A program made the translations under genes and the position numbers. 24,768 nt of DNA from a virus. Each line of letters starts with the position of its first letter. Within the stretch, counting starts at the first letter, position 1. Below, one piece after another: positions 6,573 to 16,365 of the stretch. The DNA is taken from the IMG/VR virus record IMGVR_UViG_3300042691_009366, positions 1 to 24,768 of that record; one strand, written 5' to 3'. The notes under the pieces were generated by a model. That model saw only the letters and a program-made list of their open reading frames with translations, made no database searches and was not told where the DNA came from.

Positions 6573-9075
6573 TCCTGTCTCGGTTCTCATCCCCAACCTG
6601 ATTCAGGGGATCAGCCAGCAGCCTGATGGCCAGCGTGACCCCAGTCAGGGCGAGGTTCAGATCAATGGGGTGAGCTCAGTCTCTGAGGGGCTGCGCAAGC
6701 GCGATGGCAGCAAGGTACTGGCCAAGGTGAGCGACACCCCGTTTGGGGATGCGTTCATCCATTCGATCTTGAGAGACGAGAACGAGGAGTATCTGGCCGT
6801 CATCACCAAGACAGGGGTGAAGGTGTACGACCTGGCCGGTGTGGAGAAGACCGTGAGCGCCCCTGGTGGGTACGGCTACCTCAGCACTGTCACCAGCGCT
6901 CGTGATCAGATCCGCGCCACCTCGATTGCGGACTACACCTTCATCCTCAACACCAAGCAGAAGCCGGCAATGGATCCGGCGCTGACACCGATCACCCCAC
7001 GGCCGGCACTGCATGAGGCGCTGGTGTGGATCAAGGCGGCCAACTACGGCCAGACCTACAAGGTCACGCTCGACACCACCACGGCCGAGGTGAAGACCGC
7101 CACCGCTGCGGTGATCGCCAATGGCACCACGGTGACAGAGGTGAAGATAAGCGCAGCTGAGATCGCTGAGGCCCTCAAGACCGGCTTGGCCAGCGTGGCT
7201 GGGGTGACGATCACCAGGTTCGGCAGTGTCCTGCATTTCACCAGTAGCACTGCCTTCTCGATCGCAGCCAGTGATGCCCGGGCCAACGCAGACATCACCT
7301 GCATCACCAGCTCAGTGCAGGCGTTCACCGAGCTGCCGACCATCGCACCCAAGGGCTATCTGGTGGAGATCGCCGGCGACCCTGGCAACAAGTGGGATGG
7401 CTACTTCGTTCAGTTCAAGCCACGTGATGGGCAGGGTGATTTTGGTGAGGGCGCCTGGATTGAGACGGTGGCCCCAGGCAGTGAGTACAAGCTGAGCGCC
7501 AGCACCATGCCGCACGTGCTGGTGCGCAAGCCGGATGGCACCTTCCACTTCGGGCCGCTGGATGCCAGCACTGTTGGCACGGTGAAGCTGCCGAAGTGGG
7601 GTGAGCGCACCGCCGGTGACTACAACACCGCGCCCGATCCTTCGTTCATCGGCAAGTCGATCAACGACATCTTCGTGTTCCGCAACCGGCTTGGTGTGCT
7701 GGCTGATGAGTCGGTGGTGTTGAGCCGGCCGGGGGAGTTCTTCTCCTTCTTCCCGGAGACGGTGACTACCACGCTGGATTCGGACCCGATTGACCTGCGG
7801 GCCAGCAACAACCGGGTGTCAGTGCTGCGGTATGCGGTGCCGGTGCAGGACAACCTGATCATCTTCTCGGCTCAGTACCAGTTCCTGCTGAGCGGTGGTG
7901 ATGTGGCACTGACGGCCAGCACGGCCCGGATCACGGTGCTCACCAGCTACGAGGTGGACACCAGGGTGCGACCCCAGGTGATGGGTGGCGGCATCGTGTT
8001 CGCCCAGGCCAATGGCCAGTGGACCCGGTTCCAGGACTTCCGCTTCCGTGGTGCTGGCACCGCGATGGTGGCGGTGGCGGATGAGATCACCGAGCACGTC
8101 TCCTCCTACATCCCAGGTGGTGTTTACAAGCTGGCGATCAACGAGGTGGGTGGCAGCCTGTTCGCCATCACCAGCGAGGCCAACCGCACCAACCGGATCT
8201 ACGCCTACAAGACCCTGATGCGCAGCAGCGGGCAGGGCGAGCAGCGTGCACAGAGCAGCTGGTCGCACTGGGTCTTTGCTGGTGCTGACGAGATCCTGCA
8301 GGTGCTGTGTGTGCGGGAGATCCTCTACCTGCTGGTGCGCTACGGGCAGAAGGTCTACCTCGAGCAGGTGTCAGCGCAGGACCGGCTGCAGAGCACTGAT
8401 GAGATCAGCTATCCCCTGCTGCTGGATCGCTGCGTGACCACCACCACGGAGACACCTGCTGCCATGCGAATGGCCAAGGGTGTCTACGACGCGGTGACAC
8501 GCAAGACCACGTTCACCCTGCCGTACCCCGCCACTGCACTCACGCAGGTGTGGGCACCGTTCTCCATGGGTGATGGGGTGCACTACAGCGCTGGCGTGCT
8601 GCTGGGTGAGGCGGCCAGCGGCAGCACGGTGGTGGCCCGTGGCGACTGGTCAAAGGCTGATGTCTACGCCGGTGAGCCGTTTGAGTTCCGGTATCGCTTC
8701 AGCCGGTTCAAGTACATGCAGACCGCTGGCAGCGGCAAGGCCGCGGCGAACGCTGCTCGCACCCAGGTGAGGCAGGCCAAGCTGCGGTATCAGGAGACCG
8801 GCTACTTCCAGGTGCATGTGCTGCCTGAGCACCGGCCGGAGGGTGTCTACACCTTCGATGGCACGACCATGGCTGTGCGTGGCAGTGAGATCGGGATCCC
8901 CGACCCGGGCACCACCAACACGGCCCGGTATTACGAGGGCGTGTTCAACATCCCAGTGATGAGCAGGGGTGAGCAGTGCATGGTGGAGATCAGGAACATG
9001 ACGCCCCACCCCTGCAAGTTCTCCACCTGTGAATGGGTGGGAACGATCCACACCAGGGCGAGGGCGATGCAGTGA
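6565..9075 (+). CDS. Tail tubular protein B, T7 gp12-like nozzle
   Basis: An 836-residue protein from TTG 6565 (T7 gp12 is 794); GTG 6541 is an alternative start adding 8 residues. I prefer TTG 6565 because the protein then begins MASPVSVLIPNLIQGISQQP, the usual opening of this family (PNLIxGVSQQP), and overlaps the gp11 gene by only 8 bases. Other family hallmarks are GLRKRDGSK, FVFRNRLGVLADESVVLSRPGEFF split over residues about 370 to 393, VPVQDNLIIFSAQYQFLLSG, and the GGGIVFAQANGQW region. In T7 six copies form the nozzle, the distal end of the tail through which DNA passes. The stop overlaps the next start. Confidence 0.95.
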   Translation: MASPVSVLIPNLIQGISQQPDGQRDPSQGEVQINGVSSVSEGLRKRDGSKVLAKVSDTPFGDAFIHSILRDENEEYLAVITKTGVKVYDLAGVEKTVSAPGGYGYLSTVTSARDQIRATSIADYTFILNTKQKPAMDPALTPITPRPALHEALVWIKAANYGQTYKVTLDTTTAEVKTATAAVIANGTTVTEVKISAAEIAEALKTGLASVAGVTITRFGSVLHFTSSTAFSIAASDARANADITCITSSVQAFTELPTIAPKGYLVEIAGDPGNKWDGYFVQFKPRDGQGDFGEGAWIETVAPGSEYKLSASTMPHVLVRKPDGTFHFGPLDASTVGTVKLPKWGERTAGDYNTAPDPSFIGKSINDIFVFRNRLGVLADESVVLSRPGEFFSFFPETVTTTLDSDPIDLRASNNRVSVLRYAVPVQDNLIIFSAQYQFLLSGGDVALTASTARITVLTSYEVDTRVRPQVMGGGIVFAQANGQWTRFQDFRFRGAGTAMVAVADEITEHVSSYIPGGVYKLAINEVGGSLFAITSEANRTNRIYAYKTLMRSSGQGEQRAQSSWSHWVFAGADEILQVLCVREILYLLVRYGQKVYLEQVSAQDRLQSTDEISYPLLLDRCVTTTTETPAAMRMAKGVYDAVTRKTTFTLPYPATALTQVWAPFSMGDGVHYSAGVLLGEAASGSTVVARGDWSKADVYAGEPFEFRYRFSRFKYMQTAGSGKAAANAARTQVRQAKLRYQETGYFQVHVLPEHRPEGVYTFDGTTMAVRGSEIGIPDPGTTNTARYYEGVFNIPVMSRGEQCMVEIRNMTPHPCKFSTCEWVGTIHTRARAMQ

Positions 9076-9518
9076 ACCTGACCGACCCAACGGATGAGAT
9101 GGCCTGCTACGTGGCCCATCACCTCAGGGATGAGGACGCCAATGAGGTGTGGTTGAGCCACCGTGCCAACCCTGCTGAGGCGGTGCTGGGCAGCTGGGCC
9201 GAGAGCGAGCTATGCCAAGCCATCGTCACTGAGGACGGCGTGCCAGCTGGGATGACCGGTGTGGTGGGCAATCGGATTTGGATGCTGGGCACACCAGAGC
9301 TGACGGCCACCAAGGAGAGAAGATTGCACCTGTGCACAAAAGGCCGAGGATGGGTGCAGCACTGCATGGATCGAGTGGGGGAACCAATCGGCAACTTCGT
9401 CTACGCGAAGAACAGGCAAGCGATCCGCTGGCTGAGGTTCCTGGAGTTTGAGGTGGGGCCAGCTCAGCCGTATGGCCCGAGCGGTGCGCTGTTCCGTCCC
9501 TTCTGGAGGTTGGTCTGA
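9072..9518 (+). CDS. T7 gp13-like virion morphogenesis protein, GNAT-like
   Basis: The frame is open from ATG 9033, but GTG 9072, overlapping the gp12 stop as GTGA with GAGGG eight bases upstream, gives a 148-residue product close to T7 gp13 (138). The C-terminal part, NFVYAKNRQAIRWLRFLEFE followed by YGPSGALFRPFWRL, matches the ending of gp13-type proteins, which resemble GNAT acetyltransferases (the N-A-W-L-G-F helix of that fold). In T7 gp13 is needed for virion assembly or stability; no acetyl-transfer role is established. Position between gp12 and gp14 agrees. A copy of the 12-bp palindrome lies inside this gene at 9325-9336. Confidence 0.82.
   Translation: MNLTDPTDEMACYVAHHLRDEDANEVWLSHRANPAEAVLGSWAESELCQAIVTEDGVPAGMTGVVGNRIWMLGTPELTATKERRLHLCTKGRGWVQHCMDRVGEPIGNFVYAKNRQAIRWLRFLEFEVGPAQPYGPSGALFRPFWRLV
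9325..9336. promoter_or_regulatory. Palindrome TGCAC-CT-GTGCA, copy 3 of 4, inside the gp13-like gene
   Basis: TGCACCTGTGCA is preceded by GAAGAT, which fits the GARGRY flank shared with copies 2 and 4. It is in coding sequence, about 180 bases upstream of the gp14-like start, close to the T7 phi13 region. Being kept inside a gene without matching a protein motif I recognise favours a DNA-level role, but chance cannot be excluded for this copy alone. Confidence 0.45.
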
Positions 9519-10351
9519 TGGTGTTTGATCCGATCAGCCTGGGGATTGGGGCGATCTCCACCGGGATGAACATCTTCGGCGCCAGCCAGCAGAACGCTGC
9601 GCAGCAGCAGGCGTACGAAGATCAGATCAAGTTCCAGAAGGCGAATGAGCAGTTCGCCAAGTGGCAGGCCAAGTTCAACAAGAAGGCCACCGACTCCCAG
9701 AACAAGTTCAAGTACTGGGGTGAGGTTGTCCAGTACAACCAGAACAAGGCGTACACCAACAGCCTGCGGAACCTTGAGACGCTGAAGGCGTTCAAGCAGG
9801 CGCAGGTGGTGGCGCAAACCAGGGCTGCTGCTGGGTCGTCCTACATCCAGGACAGCGAGGCCATCTCCAACGCCTACCAGGAACAGTCAATGCAGGAGGC
9901 CGTCTCCCTGCAGCAGTACCAATGGCGCGCACTCCAGACCCGTGGTTCTGTGCAGGCAATGGAGAGAGAGGGGCAGTCGGTTGATCGGATTATCAATGAC
10001 TACGCCCGGCAGATGGGTGACTTCGAGTCATTGCAGCAGATCAATCAAGGCATCCGCACCAGGCAGTACACAAGAGAACAGGCTGGCCAGGTAGCGCAAT
10101 ACCTGAGCAGATGGAATAGCCAAACCTTCTATCAGGAACAGCCATACATGGATCCGCTGCCACCGTATGCACCACTGCCGACGATCATGATGCCGCCGGC
10201 TCCGACGATGACAGGCGCACCACCAAGTGCAGCGGCTGGTGCATTGAACATCGGCACCGCTGTGTTGGGTGGATTGCAGACAGGGCTCAATGCCTGGCAG
10301 TCGATGACCAAGCTCAACACCCCCACGTCCCAGTCCGGCCCCGGCACCTGA
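9518..10351 (+). CDS. Internal virion protein B, T7 gp14-like
   Basis: A 277-residue protein starting at ATG 9518, which overlaps the previous stop (TGATG); TGGAGG about 8 bases upstream is a good Shine-Dalgarno. The N terminus (MVFDPISLGIGAISTGMNIFGASQQ) is a hydrophobic glycine-rich segment that could insert into membrane. A glutamine/lysine-rich helical region follows (QQQAYEDQIKFQKANEQFAKWQ, near residues 27 to 50) and then YTNSLRNLETLKAFKQAQ; the C terminus is proline-rich (PLPPYAPLPTIMMPPAP). In T7 gp14 (196 residues) is ejected into the outer membrane and forms the entry pore for DNA. Position, the helical region and the hydrophobic N terminus support this; the proline-rich tail makes it longer than T7's. 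Confidence 0.85.
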   Translation: MVFDPISLGIGAISTGMNIFGASQQNAAQQQAYEDQIKFQKANEQFAKWQAKFNKKATDSQNKFKYWGEVVQYNQNKAYTNSLRNLETLKAFKQAQVVAQTRAAAGSSYIQDSEAISNAYQEQSMQEAVSLQQYQWRALQTRGSVQAMEREGQSVDRIINDYARQMGDFESLQQINQGIRTRQYTREQAGQVAQYLSRWNSQTFYQEQPYMDPLPPYAPLPTIMMPPAPTMTGAPPSAAAGALNIGTAVLGGLQTGLNAWQSMTKLNTPTSQSGPGT

Positions 10352-10354
10352 TCC

Positions 10355-13300
10355 ATGGCAGAGCGTCTTCCCTTTGGCCAGCTGACCCCGGCCGCCCGTC
10401 CTGTTGGGGCGTTCATCTCTCCTGCAAAGGAGGACGTGGCTGGTGTTGCCAAACCACAGCTGCAATCAGGCGGCATCCAGATCAACACGATCCAGCGTGG
10501 CAGTGAGGGCAATGTCCAAGGCTTCAACCAAGCGCAGCAGCTGGCTGAAGCGGTTGCTCCTTTCAACCGTGCGCTCACCGGTCTGCTGACTGAGGGGGCA
10601 GTGGCGTTGAAGACCAACGCCATCAATGACGGTTACTACGACGAGATCCGGAATCAGCAGGCCCGGGCCACGCTCAGCCTGCAGATGCAGCAGGAGGCCG
10701 GCGCTGCCAATGCAGCAGGGCAGATCACCCAGCTGGAGAAGATTGACCCGCCTGGTGCAGCACTGCTGCGTGAGGCCAACCCGTGGAAGGCAATCGGCCG
10801 CAGGCGTGCGCTGGCCCAGCTGGCTGGCGGTGACGTGGACAACGTGCTGGCTGCTGACCTGCAGATGAACCAGGGCGAGCTCGCCACGGTGCAGCCCGGC
10901 AGTGGTGCGCTGTCGCAGCGGAAGACAGCGCTCACCCAGATCGTGCTGGACCGTTATGGCCTGACGGGCAGTGAGCCAGAGGCTGCGTTCTATGTGGCGC
11001 CCAAGGTCAACCAGGCTTGGGACAAGTACACCGATTCCCAGCAGAAGCTCTACAACGAGACGCTGCGGATCAACAGCAGGGCGCAGGCCACCGCGGCACT
11101 GGGTCAATCGCTGCAGCAGATGGGTGAGAACGGCATCCCCCTGGCCACCGGTGAGGTGGTGAAGATGGGCGACCCGCGGTTTGCCCAGCTGGCGGGGCAG
11201 GTGATGACGGGACAGCTGGACCGTTCGCTGTCGATGGTGGGCGGGCAGGACCGTGTGGATGATCTCAAGGAGATCCGCACCCAGCTGCTTGGCACCTACG
11301 GCCAGCTGCCGGTGCTGGCTGATGCGCTGGGGTTCATCCAAGGCGGCAACCCTGGTGATGCCAGCCGTCCGACGTGGGGTGAGACCTACGGGCTGGAGAT
11401 CCTCGAGACCCGCAACCGGGGCAACGCTGCCCGCCAGCAGACCTACGAGCTGGGGCAGAAGGGCATTGAGCAGCAGCTTGATGGCCTGTGGTGGGGCGAG
11501 GGTTCGCCCGGCTCAATGCTGCCGACTGACCCGGGCTATGCGGGCGCGTTGATCGAGTTCCGGAACAGGGCGGCAGCTGCTGGTTACCGGGACATCGACG
11601 GCTACATGAAGGGCCGGATGGATTCACAGGAGTCTGTGGTGGGGAGGGCCTATGCCCCCGACCCACTGGCCAGCCAAGACTTCCTCACCACCATCCAAGA
11701 CCTGCCGCGTTCAGCGATGAACACGCCGGAGGCGGTGGCTGCGCTGCGTGGGCAGGCCAGGACCGCAGCCAAGGCTGAGCCAACCCCTGAGCTGCAGCGA
11801 GCCAGGTACAAGGAATACCTGGACGCGATTGAGGCCAAGCAGAAGCAGGCAGCCGAGACCACCCCTGGCCTGCAGTCGGCCATCGACAAGGCGCTGCTGC
11901 AGGACCTGGGCCTGCCGCAGGTGAAGCCGCTGGTGGATGCTGCCAAGTCCAAGGCTGGCGGTGGTGATGCCTTTGCTCAGGCGCTGCAGGGTGCCGGTGC
12001 CATGGCTGCAGCCAGCGGGCTGGGTAACGACAAGATCACGGCCTTCACCCAGCGGTTGAACAACCTGTTCCTGCGGAACGCTGAAGCCAAGATCGACGCC
12101 TGGATGGCTGAGCGTCCTGGTGTGCCGTTGACCAGCAGCGCTCGCAACGTGCTGATCAGTGAGGCGATTGCTGAGACCAGGAAGAGCGATGAGTACAAGC
12201 AGGCCTTCTCCTCTCTGACCGGGAAAAACCCTGGTGAGGTGGGTGTCGGCAAGGTCGGCACTGGTCCTTCGCAGGGCACAGCACCTGGTCCTGCTGTCCG
12301 TGGTGTATCTCGTACGGCTGCGGCTGCGTTGCCTGACACCACGGTGAAGGGCTTCGCGGTGCGGCCGGTGATGAACGGTGACTGGCTGCACTCTGAGCTG
12401 GCTGCAATCAGCAAGGGCAAGCCGGTGAGCGCTGACCTGTATCGCATGGCCAACACGGCTGGCACCAGCACCAACCGCTACCTGCTCGAGCAGCTGCGCT
12501 TCTACCCCCAGCTGGATCCCAACGGTGAGGCCCGCAAGTACCTCGAGCAGCAGATCCGCACCCAGCGCCAGGGGCAGACGGTGAGCGGTGCCAACTGGCA
12601 GAGCATGAGCCGCGGCACGGGGATGGGGATGGTGCCAACTGGGTACAACCCGCTGGCCCCGGGCAGCTGGCTGATGAACATGCTGATGCCGCCGGCTGCG
12701 GCAGCCACCATGCCGACCAACTTCTCCCGGGCCTACGGCGGTGGCGGTGGCGGTGGTGGGAACTATGTGGCCACGACTGGGTTCGGCTACTCCGCTGACC
12801 GTCAGACCCAGACACTGCACGGCATCCAGGGCAGGCCGGGATACGACAAGAACCATGGCGTGGGCAATGACCACGTTCACCACGGTGCCAATGACCCGCA
12901 GACCGCAATGGCTCTGGCCAAGTTCCTGAAAGGGAAGGGCTGGCCCATCACTGAGTTCAAGCCATGGGGCAGGGTCGGCAAGCACCAGGACCCTGGCCAT
13001 TACGACGGCCGCACCTTTGACATCCCAGTTGCAACCAAGGATCACGCCAAGGTGTTGGCTGACATCAACGCCTTCTACTCAGGGCGTGGCCGCGGCAGCA
13101 GTGGTGGATCAGTAGGTAGTGCAGCGGGTTACCTGAAGCGGCTGGCCTACCTCGAGACCCGGATCCGCAACATCCCCAACGCTGAGGGTTCACCAGGGCG
13201 TGGCTACTTCCAAGCCTTCCCTGCTTTCAGCTCTGAGGCCATCGCTGCATCGGGTGGCATTGATCCCCGGGACGGTGACTACAACCGTTCAGCCAAGGCC

Positions 13301-13474
13301 ACATGGGCATGGATCCAGAAGCACCGGCCGGCCGCCGCTGCTGCCATCAAGCGTGGTGACTACGACACCGCCGATCGGATCCTGACGCCTACCTGGCCAT
13401 CGCTGCCTGGGGGCAGTCAGGCCCAGCCCGATCAAGTCCAACGCGAAGCACGCCGTTACCTGGGAGGTCGCTGA
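10355..13474 (+). CDS. Internal virion protein C (gp15-like) with putative peptidoglycan-acting C-terminal domains
   Basis: A 1039-residue protein (T7 gp15 is 747). Residues 1 to about 780 are helical, with many glutamine/alanine-rich stretches, as expected for a tube-forming internal core protein. After a run of glycines near 795 to 803 two further segments appear. Residues about 805 to 895 contain DHVHHGANDPQTAMALAKFL and PGHYDGRTFDIP, resembling the His- and Asp-containing HxxGxAFDI pattern of zinc peptidase-like (M15-type) domains. Residues about 925 to 1035 contain YLETRIRNIP, then GYFQAF, and end with TPTWPSLPGG, resembling lysozyme/transglycosylase domains with a glutamate after an AYLE turn, a GxYQ strand and a WxSLPG end. 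I infer cell-wall opening during DNA ejection. The first assignment is tentative, the second moderate. In T7 the muralytic domain is at the N terminus of gp16 instead. Confidence 0.85.
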   Translation: MAERLPFGQLTPAARPVGAFISPAKEDVAGVAKPQLQSGGIQINTIQRGSEGNVQGFNQAQQLAEAVAPFNRALTGLLTEGAVALKTNAINDGYYDEIRNQQARATLSLQMQQEAGAANAAGQITQLEKIDPPGAALLREANPWKAIGRRRALAQLAGGDVDNVLAADLQMNQGELATVQPGSGALSQRKTALTQIVLDRYGLTGSEPEAAFYVAPKVNQAWDKYTDSQQKLYNETLRINSRAQATAALGQSLQQMGENGIPLATGEVVKMGDPRFAQLAGQVMTGQLDRSLSMVGGQDRVDDLKEIRTQLLGTYGQLPVLADALGFIQGGNPGDASRPTWGETYGLEILETRNRGNAARQQTYELGQKGIEQQLDGLWWGEGSPGSMLPTDPGYAGALIEFRNRAAAAGYRDIDGYMKGRMDSQESVVGRAYAPDPLASQDFLTTIQDLPRSAMNTPEAVAALRGQARTAAKAEPTPELQRARYKEYLDAIEAKQKQAAETTPGLQSAIDKALLQDLGLPQVKPLVDAAKSKAGGGDAFAQALQGAGAMAAASGLGNDKITAFTQRLNNLFLRNAEAKIDAWMAERPGVPLTSSARNVLISEAIAETRKSDEYKQAFSSLTGKNPGEVGVGKVGTGPSQGTAPGPAVRGVSRTAAAALPDTTVKGFAVRPVMNGDWLHSELAAISKGKPVSADLYRMANTAGTSTNRYLLEQLRFYPQLDPNGEARKYLEQQIRTQRQGQTVSGANWQSMSRGTGMGMVPTGYNPLAPGSWLMNMLMPPAAAATMPTNFSRAYGGGGGGGGNYVATTGFGYSADRQTQTLHGIQGRPGYDKNHGVGNDHVHHGANDPQTAMALAKFLKGKGWPITEFKPWGRVGKHQDPGHYDGRTFDIPVATKDHAKVLADINAFYSGRGRGSSGGSVGSAAGYLKRLAYLETRIRNIPNAEGSPGRGYFQAFPAFSSEAIAASGGIDPRDGDYNRSAKATWAWIQKHRPAAAAAIKRGDYDTADRILTPTWPSLPGGSQAQPDQVQREARRYLGGR

Positions 13475-13476
13475 TC

Positions 13477-16365
13477 ATGCCTGCTTTCAACCTCGCACCC
13501 AAGCCTGAGAACCTCGATCCCCAGTGGGATGACAAGGCGCCGCAGTCCATGGGTGACGGCACCCAGCGGCCAACAGTGGGCCAGGCCAGGGCCACCTATG
13601 CCAAGCGATCGGAAGCAGCGGCTGGTCCGCTCAAGCCGGTGGTGCAGTTCGCCAATGCACTGGCCAGTCCCGACACCAAGATCGGCATCTTCACCGGTCC
13701 GGTGAATGGCATCAGCAAGTTGGGCAATGCAATCGGCGACCTGGTGCAGGGCAAGCCTTGGCGTGGCGGCAGGGCTCTGACGAATCCCGACTGGTCGCAG
13801 GTCAATGTTGGCGATGCCTGGACCATCAGCGACAAGCAGGCCAGGCAGATCAACCCATGGCGTGTTGGTGTTGGGCAGGAGGTGACACCTTCTGACGATG
13901 CAGGCCTTGCCATTGGTGAAGGCGTTGGCGCTGAGCTGGCTGGTGCTGCAACGGGCGCCACCCTGCTGCAGAAAGCATCACAGATCCGCCGGTTGCAGCA
14001 GGCAGCTCAAGCGTTCCAGCAGCAGGCAGCGGTGCGGCGTGCAGCGGTGGCGATCACCGCCAGCCCGAAGCTGAAGGCCGGCGCCAACGTGCTCAAGAAC
14101 GTGGGTGAGGCAGTGGGCAGCACCACCCTTGCCGTGCCGTTCCTGGACCAGGAGGACGGCAACCTGGCCAACCTCGGCGACCTTGCTGGCCTCAAGCTGC
14201 CGGGCCGTGTTGAACCCGGTGAGAACTACCTGCAGTCGATGGCCAAGTCCATTGCTGTGGAGGGCATTGCTGCACCGCTGGCGTTGCTTGGCATGGGTGC
14301 CATGGTCAAGCCCATCCGTGAGGGGATGGCCAAGGGTGATCTGGGGTGGATCCAGCAGCTGGCTGATGCTGAGCTCGAGCCCTACCTTCCGCGGCAGATG
14401 GCGGGCCCGGCACTGCCACCAGCTGGTCAGACCGGTCTACCTGCACTGCCTGGCTATCAGCAGCAGGGTGGTGCGCTGGTGCCCTACGACTCAGCTATCA
14501 CCCGCTCACTGCAAGAGCAGACGCAGATCCGACAGGTGGGTGAGCAGCGGCAGCGGCTGCAGCAGATGGGCCTGGTGCAGCAGGGTGAAGGCGGTCAGCT
14601 TGACCTTGCACTCGGCGGTGCTGTTGACCCTGAGATCAGGTTGCAGGTGCGGCAGCTGCAGACGCAGCGCGGCCAGCTGATCAAGCAGGGCATGGAGTCC
14701 AGTCAGGACGTGACGCAAGACCTGGCCAAGATCGACCAGGAGATTGGCGATCTGATCCAGAGCGGCAACAGTGCTGACTTCATGCCGGGTGAGCGGTTCA
14801 CCCAGCCAGAGCTGGACATGCCGGACGGCCGGCCAGAGCTCGACACCTACCTGGCCAACCTCGATGAGCTGGGTGATGCCGACCTGCGGCAGATTCACAG
14901 CAGGGTGTACGCCGACTTGAGCGCTGAGCGCAACGCACAGGAACTGACCAACGCACAGGAGAAGGTGACAGCACTGCAGCAGCAGATGGCTGACATCGAC
15001 CAGCGGCTGGTGGAGGGGAAGATCAAACCGCTTGGTGCCAAGCGCCTGGTCGGCAAGGTGCAGAAGGAGATGGCCCTGGCGCAGCAGCAGGTGGAGGCCA
15101 TCAACGCTCGCGGCCGGGTGCCCGAGGCGCTGGTCGGTGATCAGCTGCAGCTCCGCATTGATCAACAGGGCCAGCTTGATCTCAGCGCTGAGGTGAAGCT
15201 GCCACCGTTTGAAGCGATCACCCGCACCGCCAGTGAGTACGGGTACAAGACACCGGATGACTACCGCTCAGCGTTGGGTGGGTGGAACCGTGATCAGCTG
15301 CGCCGGCTGGCCATGCCGGACTCCAGTCCTGAGGTAGCGGCATTGGTGAAAGCACGCACCGGCCGGCGGGTGTGGCAGGCCAAGAAGTCCGACATCGTTG
15401 ATGCCTTGGTTGAGATCGCTGAGAAGCGTGGTCGCTTCCTGCCACCTGAAGCTGAGCAGCTGGCGATGGAACTGAAGTCCAACCAGTTCGGTGATGCGGC
15501 GCCGCTGTTTGACCGGCCGGCTGATCTGTCTGCACCTGGCATGACCAAGGTGCTGGACGCTGATGGCGTTGAGCAGATGGTGCCAGCCACGGACTACAGC
15601 GGCCGCGGCATGGACAGCGGCACCCGTGAGCGGTTGAAGGCTGAGATCCTGCAGCGTGCCATCGACAACGGTGAGGTGCAGCCACCAGTCAGCCCGCTGC
15701 CTCAGCGTCCGGTCACCACCTTCGAGCAGGGCTCACTGGTGGATGACCTGCTGACGGAACCCACCGGTCAGATGGCAATGGCCTTCTCCACTGATGCACT
15801 GCCCACCTACAAGGCAAGCGGGAAGAACACGGACGCCTTGATTGAGGAGATGCGTCTGCGGTTTGAGTACAACCTGCTGGATGAGCAGGCCCAGCGTGCG
15901 CAGCAGCAGGCACTGATGGCAGCGCATGGGTGGGACACCCTGCCGTGGGAGGAGAAGAAGAAGCTGGGCATCCTGGGTGAAGGGTTCTACAGCCTGCAGC
16001 CGTACAGCGAACGGTTCCGAGACCCGACACCAGCAGCACGATCTGATCTGGATCTGGTTGCATCGCAGGGCGGGGACGATGGCGGCAGGCAGGCGCTCTT
16101 GGCTGCCTGGGACAAGGCGCATCCAGCACCAGCCCGTGAGCCGAAGGTCTACACCTGGAAGCCGGGTGGCGAGGTGACTGAGGCCACACCAGCGGCCAAG
16201 CCCAGCCCGGCTGAAGCAGCAGCTGCCAAGAAGCAGCAGGCTGCAGAAGCCAAGGCTGTGAAGGCCAATACCAAGCAGGGAACTGCTGTGGTTGACAAGC
16301 AGATCCAGGCGATTGAGAAACGACTGGAAGAACTGACCCGCCAATCCCAAGGAGCGAAGTGCTGA
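13477..16365 (+). CDS. Large internal virion protein, helical, function unknown (gp15/gp16 region)
   Basis: A 962-residue protein starting two bases after the previous stop, with GGGAGG about 9 bases upstream of ATG 13477. It has an unstructured N terminus, two short hydrophobic alanine/glycine stretches (GVGAELAGAATGATLL near residue 150; IAVEGIAAPLALLGMGAMV near 261 to 279), several long glutamine/glutamate-rich helices likely to form coiled coils (near 345 to 420 and 485 to 550), and a lysine/alanine-rich C terminus. Residues about 601 to 648 (WNRDQLRRLAMP ... KKSDIVDALVEIA) resemble a SAP/Rho-N-like helix-extended-loop-helix, but only weakly. No catalytic motif is visible. Its place between the gp15-like and gp16-like genes, and its size, indicate an ejected core protein; the precise T7 counterpart is uncertain. 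Confidence 0.82.
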   Translation: MPAFNLAPKPENLDPQWDDKAPQSMGDGTQRPTVGQARATYAKRSEAAAGPLKPVVQFANALASPDTKIGIFTGPVNGISKLGNAIGDLVQGKPWRGGRALTNPDWSQVNVGDAWTISDKQARQINPWRVGVGQEVTPSDDAGLAIGEGVGAELAGAATGATLLQKASQIRRLQQAAQAFQQQAAVRRAAVAITASPKLKAGANVLKNVGEAVGSTTLAVPFLDQEDGNLANLGDLAGLKLPGRVEPGENYLQSMAKSIAVEGIAAPLALLGMGAMVKPIREGMAKGDLGWIQQLADAELEPYLPRQMAGPALPPAGQTGLPALPGYQQQGGALVPYDSAITRSLQEQTQIRQVGEQRQRLQQMGLVQQGEGGQLDLALGGAVDPEIRLQVRQLQTQRGQLIKQGMESSQDVTQDLAKIDQEIGDLIQSGNSADFMPGERFTQPELDMPDGRPELDTYLANLDELGDADLRQIHSRVYADLSAERNAQELTNAQEKVTALQQQMADIDQRLVEGKIKPLGAKRLVGKVQKEMALAQQQVEAINARGRVPEALVGDQLQLRIDQQGQLDLSAEVKLPPFEAITRTASEYGYKTPDDYRSALGGWNRDQLRRLAMPDSSPEVAALVKARTGRRVWQAKKSDIVDALVEIAEKRGRFLPPEAEQLAMELKSNQFGDAAPLFDRPADLSAPGMTKVLDADGVEQMVPATDYSGRGMDSGTRERLKAEILQRAIDNGEVQPPVSPLPQRPVTTFEQGSLVDDLLTEPTGQMAMAFSTDALPTYKASGKNTDALIEEMRLRFEYNLLDEQAQRAQQQALMAAHGWDTLPWEEKKKLGILGEGFYSLQPYSERFRDPTPAARSDLDLVASQGGDDGGRQALLAAWDKAHPAPAREPKVYTWKPGGEVTEATPAAKPSPAEAAAAKKQQAAEAKAVKANTKQGTAVVDKQIQAIEKRLEELTRQSQGAKC

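Noticed and set aside
12738-12765. Glycine codon run (ggc/ggt repeats) as a DNA microsatellite of interest
   Set aside because: It is in frame and best explained as a flexible linker before the C-terminal domains of the gp15-like protein.
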